Source of the DNA: Polycladidibacter hongkongensis | Lineage (GTDB): Bacteria; Pseudomonadota; Alphaproteobacteria; Rhizobiales; Stappiaceae | Direction: 5' to 3' | Assembly (NCBI RefSeq): GCF_001561995.1 | Contig: NZ_LLWC01000024.1 | Span: 124,001 to 188,000, forward strand | DNA length: 64,000 bases | Shown: one piece after another, positions 53,833 to 62,836 of the stretch | How positions within the stretch are numbered: the first letter of the stretch is position 1 | Layout: each line of letters begins with the position of its first letter | Program-made: the position numbers and the translations under genes | The notes under the pieces: model-generated | What the model saw: only the letters and a program-made list of their open reading frames with translations | Told to the model about the DNA's origin: nothing | Databases searched by the model: none

Positions 53833-54150
53833 ATGTTGAATGACCTTTATAACTGGTTCTATACGGTTTTTATCAGCAACCTGGATTACTGGGTCATATT
53901 GGGGTTGGTGGCACAAGCGCTATTCATGATGCGGTTTGTGGTGCAGTGGATCGCTTCGGAGCGGGTGGGCAAATCCATCGTGCCGGTGGCATTCTGGTTC
54001 TTCTCGATCGGGGGAAGCGCTTTATTGCTGGTTTATTCAATCAAGCGACAGGATCCGGTGTTTATTGCCGGTCAGGGCCTTGGGATGGTTATCTACCTGA
54101 GGAATCTGTGGTTGATCTACAAAGAGAAACGGCGAGACCCAAGCTTTTAA
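53833..54150 (+). CDS. Lipid-A-disaccharide synthase N-terminal-like (LAB_N) membrane protein
   Basis: A 105-residue protein with three helices (about 18-38, 48-66, 74-92). The block FVVQWIASERVGKSIVPVAFWFFSIGGS is the LAB_N signature. Free-standing LAB_N proteins often sit beside polyprenyl-phosphate sugar transferase genes and are proposed to help in flipping or presenting the lipid donor, but this is unproven. It follows the GT2 gene by nine bases and closes the operon. Confidence 0.87.
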   Translation: MLNDLYNWFYTVFISNLDYWVILGLVAQALFMMRFVVQWIASERVGKSIVPVAFWFFSIGGSALLLVYSIKRQDPVFIAGQGLGMVIYLRNLWLIYKEKRRDPSF

Positions 54151-54218
54151 CCTAGCGTCACCTGGAGTGAGGCTTATAAGTTTTCAAAAAACCCACAATT
54201 TTTGTAGGAAAATTATCG

Positions 54219-54246
54219 AAGAGCGCAATTCTGCGCTCTTTTTTTT
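54219..54246 (+). terminator. Terminator of the lipid A-modification operon
   Basis: AAGAGCGCA and TGCGCTCTT, perfect 9-base arms, ATTC loop, then six T. Lies about 70 bases after the LAB_N gene. Confidence 0.92.
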
Positions 54247-54756
54247 CGCGCGCTGTGCTCTTCTAGCATTTTCATGCAGTTGCCACGAAAAATTACGTAG
54301 TCTCGTGGATCGAGGAAGCGAGCAGCAAGCAGAGTCTCATTGGAAAATTAGTTAAAATATATCAAGAATTTGCTAGTGGAGCCGTCGTTTTCTTTGCCTT
54401 TTCCTGCATTTATTAACTAAAGAACCTTTGTTTGCGTTGTCTTTATTCTGTTTTGTTTGTGTATATCTTTTTGTTTGCGTGTTTAATTGATGGGCACTTT
54501 ATGATTAAGCAGCGGTCATCTGGTTCAAAACAATGCAAATACGATTAATCTTGGCTCTGTTTTGAAGAATATCTGAAATGCGCCAAAAAGCAGCACTTGA
54601 CGATGACGTGTAAATGTCATCGAATGCTTGTCATGAGCCGACTAGAGCTAAAAGGGGAGCTCCATAGTCTTGCTATTGCAAGGGGATGAACAGGTAACGC
54701 CTGTTTAGCGGTTCTAAAAATAAATTTTAATTGGACAGAGAAGAGGCTCACATCCA
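54247..54756. other. Long upstream region of aapJ
   Basis: About 510 bases without a gene, AT rich in its first half. It contains a perfect 7-base stem CGATGAC/GTCATCG (54601-54622) and AACAGG/CCTGTT (54689-54705). A long regulated leader for an amino-acid transporter is plausible, but no defined promoter or known riboswitch was recognised. Confidence 0.5.
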
Positions 54757-55779
54757 ATGGTAAAAAAAATCCTTCCAGTCGCGCTGGGCGCAGCACTCGG
54801 CGTTGCAGGTATTGCAGGGGCACAAGCTGGTACTCTTGATGATGTTAAGGCACGGGGCGAATTGCATTGCGCCGTATCCACCGGCCTTGCCGGTTTTTCC
54901 TACACCGATGCTGACGGTGAGTATCAAGGCTTTGACGTAGACTATTGCCGCGCACTTGCTGCTGCTGTTCTTGGCGATGGTTCCAAGGTTAAGTTCACAC
55001 CAACCACTGGTAAGACCCGTTTCACCGCGCTGGCTTCCGGTGAGGTTGATGTTCTTTCCCGTAACACCACCTGGACCTTCTCTCGTGATGCCGACCTGAA
55101 GTTTACCTTCGCTGGCGTTGCTTACTATGATGGTCAGGGCTTCATGGTTCCTAAGGCTCTGGGCGTTGAATCTGCGCTGCAGCTGGACGGTGCGACCGTG
55201 TGTATCCAGACCGGTACCACCACCGAGCTGAACTTGGCTGACTTCTTCCGTGCGAACAACATGTCTTATGAGCCAGTGCCGATTGAGACAAACACTGAAG
55301 CACGTCAGAACTACCTTGCCGAAGCTTGTGATGTTTACACCACCGATGCTTCCGGTCTGGCTGCTAGCCGTGCGACCTTCGAAAACCCAGATGATCACAT
55401 CGTTCTGCCAGAAATCATCTCTAAAGAGCCTCTTGGCCCACTCGTTCGCCATGGTGACGAGCAGTGGTCCGACATTGCCCGCTGGGTGCTGAACGCTCTG
55501 GTGATTGCAGAAGAAAAAGGCATCACTGCTGCAAATGCAGATGATATGGCAGCTAACTCCAAAGATCCTGAAGTTCTGCGTTTGCTGGGTACTTCCGGTG
55601 AGCTGGGTGCGATGATCGGTCTTGATAAAGACTATGCGCTGAAGGCGATCAAGGCTGGTGGTAACTACGGCGAGATCTTTGAACGCAATCTGGGTGAAAA
55701 CACCAAGATTGGTCTGGCTCGTGGTCTGAACGCACAGTGGACCCAGGGTGGTCTGCTTTACGCTCAGCCTTACCGCTAA
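54757..55779 (+). CDS. aapJ: General L-amino acid ABC transporter, substrate-binding protein
   Basis: A 340-residue periplasmic binding protein. Signal peptide ends near residue 24 (AGAQA). The family-3 solute-binding fold follows, with the VKARGELHCAVSTGLAGFS start and QGFDVDYCRALAAAV segment typical of AapJ/BztA. Several Cys pairs could form disulfides. First gene of aapJQMP, which takes up many L-amino acids. Codon use is biased toward common codons, suggesting high expression. Confidence 0.96.
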   Translation: MVKKILPVALGAALGVAGIAGAQAGTLDDVKARGELHCAVSTGLAGFSYTDADGEYQGFDVDYCRALAAAVLGDGSKVKFTPTTGKTRFTALASGEVDVLSRNTTWTFSRDADLKFTFAGVAYYDGQGFMVPKALGVESALQLDGATVCIQTGTTTELNLADFFRANNMSYEPVPIETNTEARQNYLAEACDVYTTDASGLAASRATFENPDDHIVLPEIISKEPLGPLVRHGDEQWSDIARWVLNALVIAEEKGITAANADDMAANSKDPEVLRLLGTSGELGAMIGLDKDYALKAIKAGGNYGEIFERNLGENTKIGLARGLNAQWTQGGLLYAQPYR

Positions 55780-55793
55780 GCGATAGGGAATGT

Positions 55794-55824
55794 GGGCGCT
55801 GTCGCCGGAGTGGTGACAGCGCCC
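55794..55824 (+). terminator. Intercistronic stem-loop between aapJ and aapQ
   Basis: GGGCGCTGTC and GACAGCGCCC, perfect 10-base arms with an 11-base loop, followed by TAATTAT. Such hairpins after binding-protein genes usually stabilise the upstream message and partly terminate, giving excess AapJ over the membrane parts. Confidence 0.8.
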
Positions 55825-55850
55825 TAATTATAAAAAAAACGGGCAGCTAA

Positions 55851-57053
55851 ATGAGTGTGACAACACCAATTGGGGGTGAGGAGCAGCGTTTCTCTATCGG
55901 AATGTTGTGGACGGATACACGGTACCGTTCTACGACGATCCAGATTATCGCTCTGTTCCTTGTTATGATTGCTGTAGGGTTCTTCCTGCAAAATATCTAC
56001 CTAAACCTGCAGGCACTTGGGAAAGACTTTCGCTTTGATTTCCTGTTTGACCCTGCATCCTATGATATCAACCAGCGCTTGATCGAATATGACTCGCAGT
56101 CTCCGCATTGGAAAGCGGCTGTGGTCGGTATTTTGAACACGCTACTTGTGGCGTTTCTGGGCTGTATTACAGCGACAATAATCGGCGTGTTGGCCGGTGT
56201 TTTGCGTCTATCGAAAAACTGGGTCGTTGCCAAGTTGATGACCGTTTACATCGAAGGTGTTCGCAACGTACCGGTGCTTTTGCAGATTCTGTTGCTGTAT
56301 TCGGTCTTTATCGAAGTCCTGCCAAAGCCCAAGAAGGCCGAGCCTATGCTTGATGGCATGTTGGTTGCAACCAACCGCGGCTTCTATATTCCTTCGATGG
56401 TGCTTGAGAGCGGCGCCGGTGTTGTGCTCGGTGTGTTTGCTCTATCTCTGATCGGTATTGTGTTCTTCCGTCGTCATGCACGCAAGGTGCAGGAGCAAAC
56501 GGGTAAGGTTCTGCCGGTTGCGCTGGTATCACTTGGGCTGTTTGTGTTGCCTGCGTTGTTGGCGTTTTTTGCAATGGGGCAGCCGATAGGGCTGGAAAAT
56601 CCGGAGCTCAAAGGCTTCAACTTCAAGGGCGGTGTGCATATGCGCAATTCGCTGGTGGCGTTGTGGCTCGCGTTGTCGATTTACACCGGTGCCTTTATCG
56701 CCGAGGTGGTGCGTGCTGGTATTCAGGCAATTAGCAAGGGACAAAGCGAGGCGGCTTTCGCACTTGGGCTACGTCCGGGCCGGACCATGCGCTTGGTTAT
56801 TTTACCGCAGGCACTGCGTATCATCATTCCACCAACCATCTCCAACTTCCTTAACCTGACGAAGAACTCCTCCTTGGCCATCGCTGTTGGCTATATGGAT
56901 GCGACCGGTACACTCGGCGGTATTACGCTGAACCAGACCGGCCGCGAGATGGAGTGTATCTTGTTGCTGATGGCGTTCTACCTGATTACATCCCTGACAA
57001 TTTCCGGGGTGATGAACAAGTACAACGACATGGTTAAACTGAAGGAGCGCTAG
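55851..57053 (+). CDS. aapQ: General L-amino acid ABC transporter, permease AapQ
   Basis: A 400-residue inner-membrane permease with about eight helices. The C-terminal part has the EAA-type coupling loop (EAAFALGLRPGRTMRLVILPQALRIIIPP region). Pairs with AapM. aapM begins one base after its stop, so the two are translationally linked. Confidence 0.95.
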   Translation: MSVTTPIGGEEQRFSIGMLWTDTRYRSTTIQIIALFLVMIAVGFFLQNIYLNLQALGKDFRFDFLFDPASYDINQRLIEYDSQSPHWKAAVVGILNTLLVAFLGCITATIIGVLAGVLRLSKNWVVAKLMTVYIEGVRNVPVLLQILLLYSVFIEVLPKPKKAEPMLDGMLVATNRGFYIPSMVLESGAGVVLGVFALSLIGIVFFRRHARKVQEQTGKVLPVALVSLGLFVLPALLAFFAMGQPIGLENPELKGFNFKGGVHMRNSLVALWLALSIYTGAFIAEVVRAGIQAISKGQSEAAFALGLRPGRTMRLVILPQALRIIIPPTISNFLNLTKNSSLAIAVGYMDATGTLGGITLNQTGREMECILLLMAFYLITSLTISGVMNKYNDMVKLKER

Positions 57054-57054
57054 G

Positions 57055-58185
57055 ATGGCTGAGCAAAAAAATGCGATCGCCTTCGTGGCGCGTGAGGAAA
57101 AGCCACAATTGCCGGCGCCGGCATCTACGACAGGCGCTGTAGGTTGGATTCGCGAGAACCTCTTCTCTTCCATTCCAAACATGGTGCTAACCCTGCTGTC
57201 GATCTATCTGGTCTATGTCTCATTACCGGGGATTATCGACTGGGTGTTTTTGAAGTCGGTATGGACTGCTAACTCACTTGACGAGTGCCGGCAGATTTCC
57301 CGTGAAGGGGCGTGCTGGGCGGTTGTCAACGAGCGCTTTGGGCAGTTCATGTACGGCTTCTATCCGCAAGAGTTGCGCTGGCGACCCACCTTGGCATTCG
57401 TGCTGATGCTGGTGGCTTATGCGCCGCTGTTGTTTGATAAGCTGCCAGGACGCAAAGCGTTGCTGCTGCTCACTCTTACATTCCCGCTTGCGGCCTATGC
57501 GCTGCTTTGGGGCGGTATCCTTGGCATTGAAGCGGTACCTTCTAATAAGTTCGGCGGGTTTTTGCTTACCTTGGTGATCGGCGTTACCGGGATTTCGTTC
57601 TCGTTGCCGCTTGGTATTCTGCTGGCTTTGGGGCGCAGCTCCGATCTGCCTTTCATCAAGGTTCTCTGCGTCACCTTCATCGAGTTTATTCGCGGTGTGC
57701 CGCTGATTACCTTGTTGTTTGTCGCGTCGACCTTGCTGAACTACTTCCTGCCGCCAAGCTGGAGTTTTGACCTTATCCTGCGCGTGATCATCATGGTGAC
57801 CTTGTTTGCCAGTGCCTATATGGCCGAGGTTATTCGTGGTGGTTTGGCTGCCCTGCCAAAAGGGCAGTATGAAGCAGCTGATGCGCTGGGGTTGGGCTAT
57901 TGGCAATCCATGTATCTGATTATTTTGCCGCAGGCATTGAAAATTTCGATCCCCGGCATTGTGAACACCTTCATTGGGCTGTTTAAAGATACAACGCTGG
58001 TGTCGGTAATTGGCTTGTTTGATCCGCTTGGCATTGTGCAACCAATTTTGGCAGACTCGCGCTGGAATGGCCTTGTGGTCGAGCTATACGTGTTCGTCGC
58101 AGCGTTTTTCTTCATATTCTGCTTTGCAATGTCACGATACTCAATGTATCTGGAACGCAAGCTGAGTACTGGTCACGACCGCTAA
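57055..58185 (+). CDS. aapM: General L-amino acid ABC transporter, permease AapM
   Basis: A 376-residue permease with about eight helices and the EAA loop ([22 protein letters not shown] region). A loop with three Cys ([16 protein letters not shown] and nearby) follows the first helix, as in other AapM/BztC proteins. ATG 57055 is one base after aapQ. Confidence 0.95.
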   Translation: MAEQKNAIAFVAREEKPQLPAPASTTGAVGWIRENLFSSIPNMVLTLLSIYLVYVSLPGIIDWVFLKSVWTANSLDECRQISREGACWAVVNERFGQFMYGFYPQELRWRPTLAFVLMLVAYAPLLFDKLPGRKALLLLTLTFPLAAYALLWGGILGIEAVPSNKFGGFLLTLVIGVTGISFSLPLGILLALGRSSDLPFIKVLCVTFIEFIRGVPLITLLFVASTLLNYFLPPSWSFDLILRVIIMVTLFASAYMAEVIRGGLAALPKGQYEAADALGLGYWQSMYLIILPQALKISIPGIVNTFIGLFKDTTLVSVIGLFDPLGIVQPILADSRWNGLVVELYVFVAAFFFIFCFAMSRYSMYLERKLSTGHDR

Positions 58186-58213
58186 GACCACCACAGAAAT
58201 TTCGGAGATAACA

Positions 58214-59011
58214 ATGAGTGATGTAGATATGGCCGAGGTTCAGGCCGACCGCTCAAAAATGCAAGTATCCGACACGGATGTCGCGATTGAAATCAAGGGC
58301 ATGAACAAGTGGTATGGCGAATTCCACGTTCTGCGTGATATTGATCTGAAAGTTATGCGTGGCGAGCGGATCGTAATTTGTGGGCCGTCGGGCTCGGGTA
58401 AGTCCACCATGATCCGCTGTATTAACCGGCTTGAGGAGCATCAGCGTGGACAAATTGTCGTTGATGGCATTGAGCTGACCTCTGATCTGAAGAAGATCGA
58501 CGAGATCCGCCGTGAAGTTGGTATGTGTTTTCAGCACTTCAACTTGTTCCCGCACCTGACGATCTTGGAAAACTGTACGCTGGCGCCGATCTGGGTTCGC
58601 AAGATGCCGAAGAAGCAGGCGGAAGAGATCGCCATGCATTATCTTGAGCGTGTGAAGATCCCTGAGCAGGCGAATAAGTATCCAGGCCAGCTTTCCGGTG
58701 GTCAGCAGCAGCGTGTGGCTATTGCCCGCTCACTGTGTATGAACCCGAAAATCATGCTGTTTGATGAGCCAACATCTGCGCTTGATCCAGAGATGATCAA
58801 GGAAGTGCTGGATGTGATGGTTGGTCTTGCTGAAGAAGGTATGACCATGCTTTGCGTAACCCACGAGATGGGTTTTGCACGCAAGGTTGCAAACCGGGTG
58901 ATCTTTATGGATCGCGGACAGATTGTGGAACAGAACGAGCCAGAACCGTTCTTCACTAATCCGCAGCATGAGCGCACCAAGTTGTTCCTCAGCCAGATCC
59001 TGCACCACTAG
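58214..59011 (+). CDS. aapP: General L-amino acid ABC transporter, ATPase AapP
   Basis: A 265-residue ABC ATPase. Walker [10 protein letters not shown] (about 57-65), signature LSGGQQQR, Walker [14 protein letters not shown] and switch His in CVTHEMGFA are all intact. It powers AapJQM uptake. The first 20 residues are a polar extension; an internal start near residue 16 is possible but the ATG at 58214 has GGAGAT upstream. Followed by a terminator. Confidence 0.96.
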   Translation: MSDVDMAEVQADRSKMQVSDTDVAIEIKGMNKWYGEFHVLRDIDLKVMRGERIVICGPSGSGKSTMIRCINRLEEHQRGQIVVDGIELTSDLKKIDEIRREVGMCFQHFNLFPHLTILENCTLAPIWVRKMPKKQAEEIAMHYLERVKIPEQANKYPGQLSGGQQQRVAIARSLCMNPKIMLFDEPTSALDPEMIKEVLDVMVGLAEEGMTMLCVTHEMGFARKVANRVIFMDRGQIVEQNEPEPFFTNPQHERTKLFLSQILHH

Positions 59012-59034
59012 GCTCTCGGTAATCTTGAGATAAT

Positions 59035-59068
59035 AAAGGCCCGCAGCATTTCGTTGCGGGCCTTTTTT
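59035..59068 (+). terminator. Terminator after aapP
   Basis: AAAGGCCCGCA and TGCGGGCCTTT, perfect 11-base arms with a 9-base loop and a run of T, about 24 bases after the aapP stop. Confidence 0.93.
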
Positions 59069-59250
59069 GTTGCTGTGCTTTGTTTGGCGGACACATGAAC
59101 TGGCCGCTTTTTTGCTGCGCACGGGAAGTACTCCAGCTTGGTTGCTCATGCGCACTCCTGAACGCATTAGGTAGACGATAAGTGAACTATACAATACTAC
59201 CTAAAGTTGTTATGATGCATTTCATACAATTTGCTTTGTGGAATCGATTG

Positions 59251-59904
59251 ATGAAACTTGTTATTTTTGCCGCGTGTATCATGGCTTTTTCGCCAATAGT
59301 TGTTGTGAATGCAGAGGAAAACCCCAATTGGTCAGGTGTGTATCTGGGCATTAAGGGGGATTATGACAAGTTCACGTATGGTGGCTCCATCGGCAATGGA
59401 GGTAGGTCCAGCGACTTATCTCTTGGTGTTAGCCTGTATGGAGGCGTAAATACTGTGGTGTTGTCTAAGTTATTGCTTGGTGCCGAGGTACTAGTTGGCA
59501 CAGGCGCTACAGAAGCATATGGCGGCGAAATTTCCTCTTACACAGTGGGTTGGCGCTTTGAAAAAAAGCGGGAATTGGAAGTTGAGGGCAGGGTAAGATT
59601 TGGCTTTGCTTTTGATCGTTTTTTGCCATTTGCTAGCGCAGGTGTAGGATATGAGCGCCTAAAGCTTGCATTTGAGCACGACGATGTTGCTCGTAAGCGA
59701 CGTGTGCGCCATTCTACTCGAGCTAACAAAGTATTTTTCTCAGCCGGAACTGGTGTTGACCTGAAGATCTACAAGGGGTTGACTTTCCGCGGTGAATACA
59801 ACTACCGCCGCAATTTCGGGGAAAAAACACGTTTCCTAAATCAATATCTCACAGATCCTAATACAGCTCACCGATTTTCAACTGGGTTACACTATCAATT
59901 CTGA
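59251..59904 (+). CDS. Outer-membrane beta-barrel protein (porin-like, paralogue 1)
   Basis: A 217-residue exported protein starting at ATG 59251. Signal peptide about 21 residues, then an eight-stranded barrel pattern beginning WSGVYLGIKGDYDKF and ending in the Phe-terminated strand HRFSTGLHYQF, the outer-membrane sorting signal. It belongs to the Omp25/opacity-like family and is paralogous to the next two genes but more diverged and on the opposite strand. Confidence 0.85.
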   Translation: MKLVIFAACIMAFSPIVVVNAEENPNWSGVYLGIKGDYDKFTYGGSIGNGGRSSDLSLGVSLYGGVNTVVLSKLLLGAEVLVGTGATEAYGGEISSYTVGWRFEKKRELEVEGRVRFGFAFDRFLPFASAGVGYERLKLAFEHDDVARKRRVRHSTRANKVFFSAGTGVDLKIYKGLTFRGEYNYRRNFGEKTRFLNQYLTDPNTAHRFSTGLHYQF

Positions 59905-60091
59905 GATTTGAAATTCGTGTTGTTATTCGAGACTGAATAGCAGCAAGCAGGTATTACAAACTGCAAGTGATAGGTAGAGCTGGGCAAACCACCGGTGATC
60001 TAGGCGGCGGAACGGGTTTAGCGCGCCCTGCTTTTCCTTCGGGCCGGTGTAAGCTAGTGCAAGCCGAAGGGTAAAAACAGTTACGCAAAAA

Positions 60092-60113
60092 AGGCGCCTT
60101 ATCAGGCGCCTTC
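60092..60113 (-). terminator. Terminator after OMP paralogue 2
   Basis: AAGGCGCCT and AGGCGCCTT, perfect arms with a TATC loop; minus-strand T-run follows. Same design as the terminator after paralogue 3. Confidence 0.85.
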
Positions 60114-60139
60114 TGCTTGCTGACTTGGGCCTTTAAAGC

Positions 60140-60763
60140 CTAGAAGCTGTAGGATGCGCCAAAGGTGACACGATGATCGTGGCCTTTGACCTTTGTATCA
60201 TCTCCGGTGGTTTTGAATTTGGTTTCGCCATAGTGGCGATAGTCATACTCACCGCGCAGTGTAACCTTGTTGGTAACTTGGTAGTCAAGCCCGGCACCGG
60301 CAGTGAAAAACACGAGGGTTTTTTTATCCTTAACGGAAGAAGCTACGTCGCTGGTTTCGAAACTTTGCTGCGACAGGCCAAACCCTGCGCTTGCGAAAGG
60401 AAGGAAGCGATCCACAGCGTAGCCAAGGCGCGCTTTGGCTTCGACATCAAACAGGCGCTTGAATTGCGAGTAGTGGGCGCCAACGGTTCCCTCTGTCTTT
60501 TTTGAAAGGTTGTAGCCGAGCGATGTTTCCAGACCTAGGACGAGCTTGTCGGACGTTGCAAAATTGTAGCCCGCGAACAGCGCAAATGCAGCGCCGTTTA
60601 CTTCAATTTCGTTGCTCGTCTCCGGGGAGCCAATTGCGCCGAAGTTGTAGCCACTTTTGGCGCCGAGATATGCACCAGCCCAGTCTTGTGCATTGTTATT
60701 ATCCTGAGCGAATGCGGTGGTGGCGATCACGGCCGCCGCTGCAGCAATTGAGATTCTTTTCAT
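60140..60763 (-). CDS. Outer-membrane beta-barrel protein (porin-like, paralogue 2)
   Basis: A 207-residue protein from ATG 60763. Signal peptide ends near TTAFA (residue 19). The mature part starts WAGAYLGAKSGYNFG and ends with a C-terminal Phe strand (RVTFGASYSF). It shares most of its strand motifs (RFLPFASAGFGLSQQ, LRGEYDYRHYGETKFKTTGDD) with paralogue 3. Small surface barrel; ligand unknown. An in-frame upstream start has no ribosome site. Confidence 0.88.
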   Translation of the reverse strand: MKRISIAAAAAVIATTAFAQDNNNAQDWAGAYLGAKSGYNFGAIGSPETSNEIEVNGAAFALFAGYNFATSDKLVLGLETSLGYNLSKKTEGTVGAHYSQFKRLFDVEAKARLGYAVDRFLPFASAGFGLSQQSFETSDVASSVKDKKTLVFFTAGAGLDYQVTNKVTLRGEYDYRHYGETKFKTTGDDTKVKGHDHRVTFGASYSF

Positions 60764-61088
60764 TTTATTCCTCGTAGGATGCGCGATGCAAACCCGGTAT
60801 AAGAGCGTAGCATATATTGACAAGGTATAATTCAGGGATACGAGGAAAATAGTTGTGTGTGTTGCACAAGGGTCGCGCTGCGAGATTGGCTTGCCTATGA
60901 GTTGTCTCGGCCTTCCATGCAGCTTCTGATGGAAATCTCTTGGATTATCACCTGTGTTTTGCCAAGATCCCTAGGGATTGCGCTGTAGAACTCGTTGTCA
61001 GGCCTGTTGTGGGGAGGGCCTACTCGTGGTTTTTGGCACATATTTTTGCACAGGGTAGGGCGTGTCGTTAACGAGCTGTGCGTAACTA
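60764..61088. other. Region between OMP paralogues 2 and 3
   Basis: About 325 bases with no gene. A possible minus-strand promoter for paralogue 2 is TTGTCA-16-TATACC near 60800-60826. Confidence 0.45.
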
Positions 61089-61089
61089 A

Positions 61090-61113
61090 AAAGGCGCCGC
61101 AGAGGGCGCCTTT
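61090..61113 (-). terminator. Terminator after OMP paralogue 3
   Basis: AAAGGCGCC and GGCGCCTTT arms with a GCAGAG loop; minus-strand TTTTT follows. Confidence 0.83.
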
Positions 61114-61139
61114 CAGATGTCGTCTCGGGCCATTAAAGC

Positions 61140-61781
61140 CTAGAAGCTGTAGGCCGCACCGAGGGAGATACGGTGGTCATGGCCGGTTGCGGTTACATCG
61201 TCTCCGATGGTCTTGAACTTGGTTTCGCTGTAGTGGCGGTAGTCATATTCACCACGTACGGCGATGTTGTCCGTCAACTTGTAGTCAGCGCCGATACCTG
61301 CTGAGTAGAAGAGCACAGACTTGCTGTGAGTAGATTTTGAATCAGCATCTTCCATTTCTAGCTCTTGTTGAGAAAGTCCAACGCCTGCGCTTACAAACGG
61401 CAGTATGCGATCCATGGCGAAACCTAGGCGCGCTTTTGCATCAACATCTAGCTTTCGCTTGAAAGAAACTCGAGTAGTGTCTACTGCTACTGTGCCGACT
61501 TCTTTTTTCGCAAAGCCGTAGCCAACCGAGCTTTCAATACCTAGAATCAGCTTTTCGCTGAGTGCAGTGTTGAAGCCCGCATAAAATGAAAAGCCAGCGC
61601 CATTAATGGAAAAATCTTCGGACTTGCTCTTCTTATCTTTGCCAGACAACTCGCCGAAATTGTAAGCGCCTTTTACGCCAACATAGGCACCTTGCCATTT
61701 TTCTGCATCATTTGCCTCTTGAGCAAAAGCTGCAGGGGCGGCCAACAGAGCCACTGCTGCGAGCGCAATCATTTTTTTCAT
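61140..61781 (-). CDS. Outer-membrane beta-barrel protein (porin-like, paralogue 3)
   Basis: A 213-residue protein with a 20-residue signal peptide (ending AAFA) and a barrel starting WQGAYVGVKGAYNFG and ending in LGAAYSF. Clearly duplicated with paralogue 2: the coding 3' ends and terminators are near-identical. The strands near residues 100-125 and the acidic loops differ, as expected for surface variation. Single gene with its own terminator. Confidence 0.88.
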   Translation of the reverse strand: MKKMIALAAVALLAAPAAFAQEANDAEKWQGAYVGVKGAYNFGELSGKDKKSKSEDFSINGAGFSFYAGFNTALSEKLILGIESSVGYGFAKKEVGTVAVDTTRVSFKRKLDVDAKARLGFAMDRILPFVSAGVGLSQQELEMEDADSKSTHSKSVLFYSAGIGADYKLTDNIAVRGEYDYRHYSETKFKTIGDDVTATGHDHRISLGAAYSF

Positions 61782-61999
61782 AATAGTCTCCAGAACTAGA
61801 ATTTTACTAGGTTAGATCTAGAGGATGAAAAGATTCGTGCAAGCATAAGTTGCAATATTGGTTACATGTTTTGTGAATGATAAAAATTGAAGTAAATTAA
61901 TATGCAAAATTCTAAGCAATTTGCGTCTTTGATTGAAATGACTTAAAGAGCGGCGCCGATACTAAGGTTAGGTTGCGGCGCCGACCTTGCTATTGTTGG

Positions 62000-62833
62000 T
62001 TATACTACTTCTGTCTCGGTGTTTGTTCCCCACTCTGCCCACGAGCCGTCATAGATTGCGGTGTTATAGTGGCCAATACGGGTGAGCGCGAGGACGAGGA
62101 TTGCCGCCGTCACACCTGAGCCGCAAGAGGTGATGACAGGGTCTGCGCTGGCAATGCCCATTTGTGTGAAAATGTCGTTCAACTCGTCAACGCTGCGCAT
62201 TTTGCCATCTTGCAACACCAGGGGGAAAGGTAGATTGAGAGCGCCGGGCATATGACCTGCGCGAACACCGGCGCGGGGCTCTGGCACTTGGCCGTTAAAG
62301 CGTTCGGGGGGGCGCGCATCCAGAACAAAGGTGCGGCCGTCCTTGAGGGCAGCTTCAACCTGAAGTAGTGAGCGCACCATGTCATGATTGAGACTGGCGG
62401 TGAACTGGCGTTCTTTTGGCAGCGTGTGATCATCTGTCAGGGGAAGCTTGGCGGCTTTCCAGGCAGGCAGGCCACCGTCGAGCACATAAACCTGTTTGAC
62501 ACCAAAGACGCGTAGCATCCACCAGACGCGGGCAGAAGAAAAAATGCCCATACCGTCATAAACAACGATGGACTGACCATCGCCAATGCCAAGCTGCTTC
62601 ATTTTGCTGGCGAACTTGGCGGCGCTCGGTAGCATATGCGGCAGTGGACTTTCCGTGTCACTGACATCATCAATATCAAAGAACCGAGCGCCGGGAATGT
62701 GACCGGCAGCGTATTCGGCTTTGGCGTCACGGCCCATGTCGGGCAGGTACCAAGAGGCGTCAATGGTGACAAGGTCGGGGGCATCTAAATGCTCTGCAAG
62801 CCATTGAGGGCTGACCAGTGGGTCTTTCAGCAC
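62000..62833 (-). CDS. sseA: 3-mercaptopyruvate/thiosulfate sulfurtransferase
   Basis: A 277-residue tandem-rhodanese protein. The catalytic loop CGSGVTA near residue 238 matches mercaptopyruvate sulfurtransferase (CGSGVT) rather than thiosulfate rhodanese. The N-terminal rhodanese half is inactive, as usual. It follows the AlaX-type gene on the minus strand with only three bases between, so both are cotranscribed. Confidence 0.93.
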   Translation of the reverse strand: MLKDPLVSPQWLAEHLDAPDLVTIDASWYLPDMGRDAKAEYAAGHIPGARFFDIDDVSDTESPLPHMLPSAAKFASKMKQLGIGDGQSIVVYDGMGIFSSARVWWMLRVFGVKQVYVLDGGLPAWKAAKLPLTDDHTLPKERQFTASLNHDMVRSLLQVEAALKDGRTFVLDARPPERFNGQVPEPRAGVRAGHMPGALNLPFPLVLQDGKMRSVDELNDIFTQMGIASADPVITSCGSGVTAAILVLALTRIGHYNTAIYDGSWAEWGTNTETEVV

Positions 62834-62836
62834 GGA

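Noticed and set aside
54515-54532. A possible sigma-54 site upstream of aapJ
   Set aside because: The GG to GC spacing is one base too long and the conserved CAC is missing.
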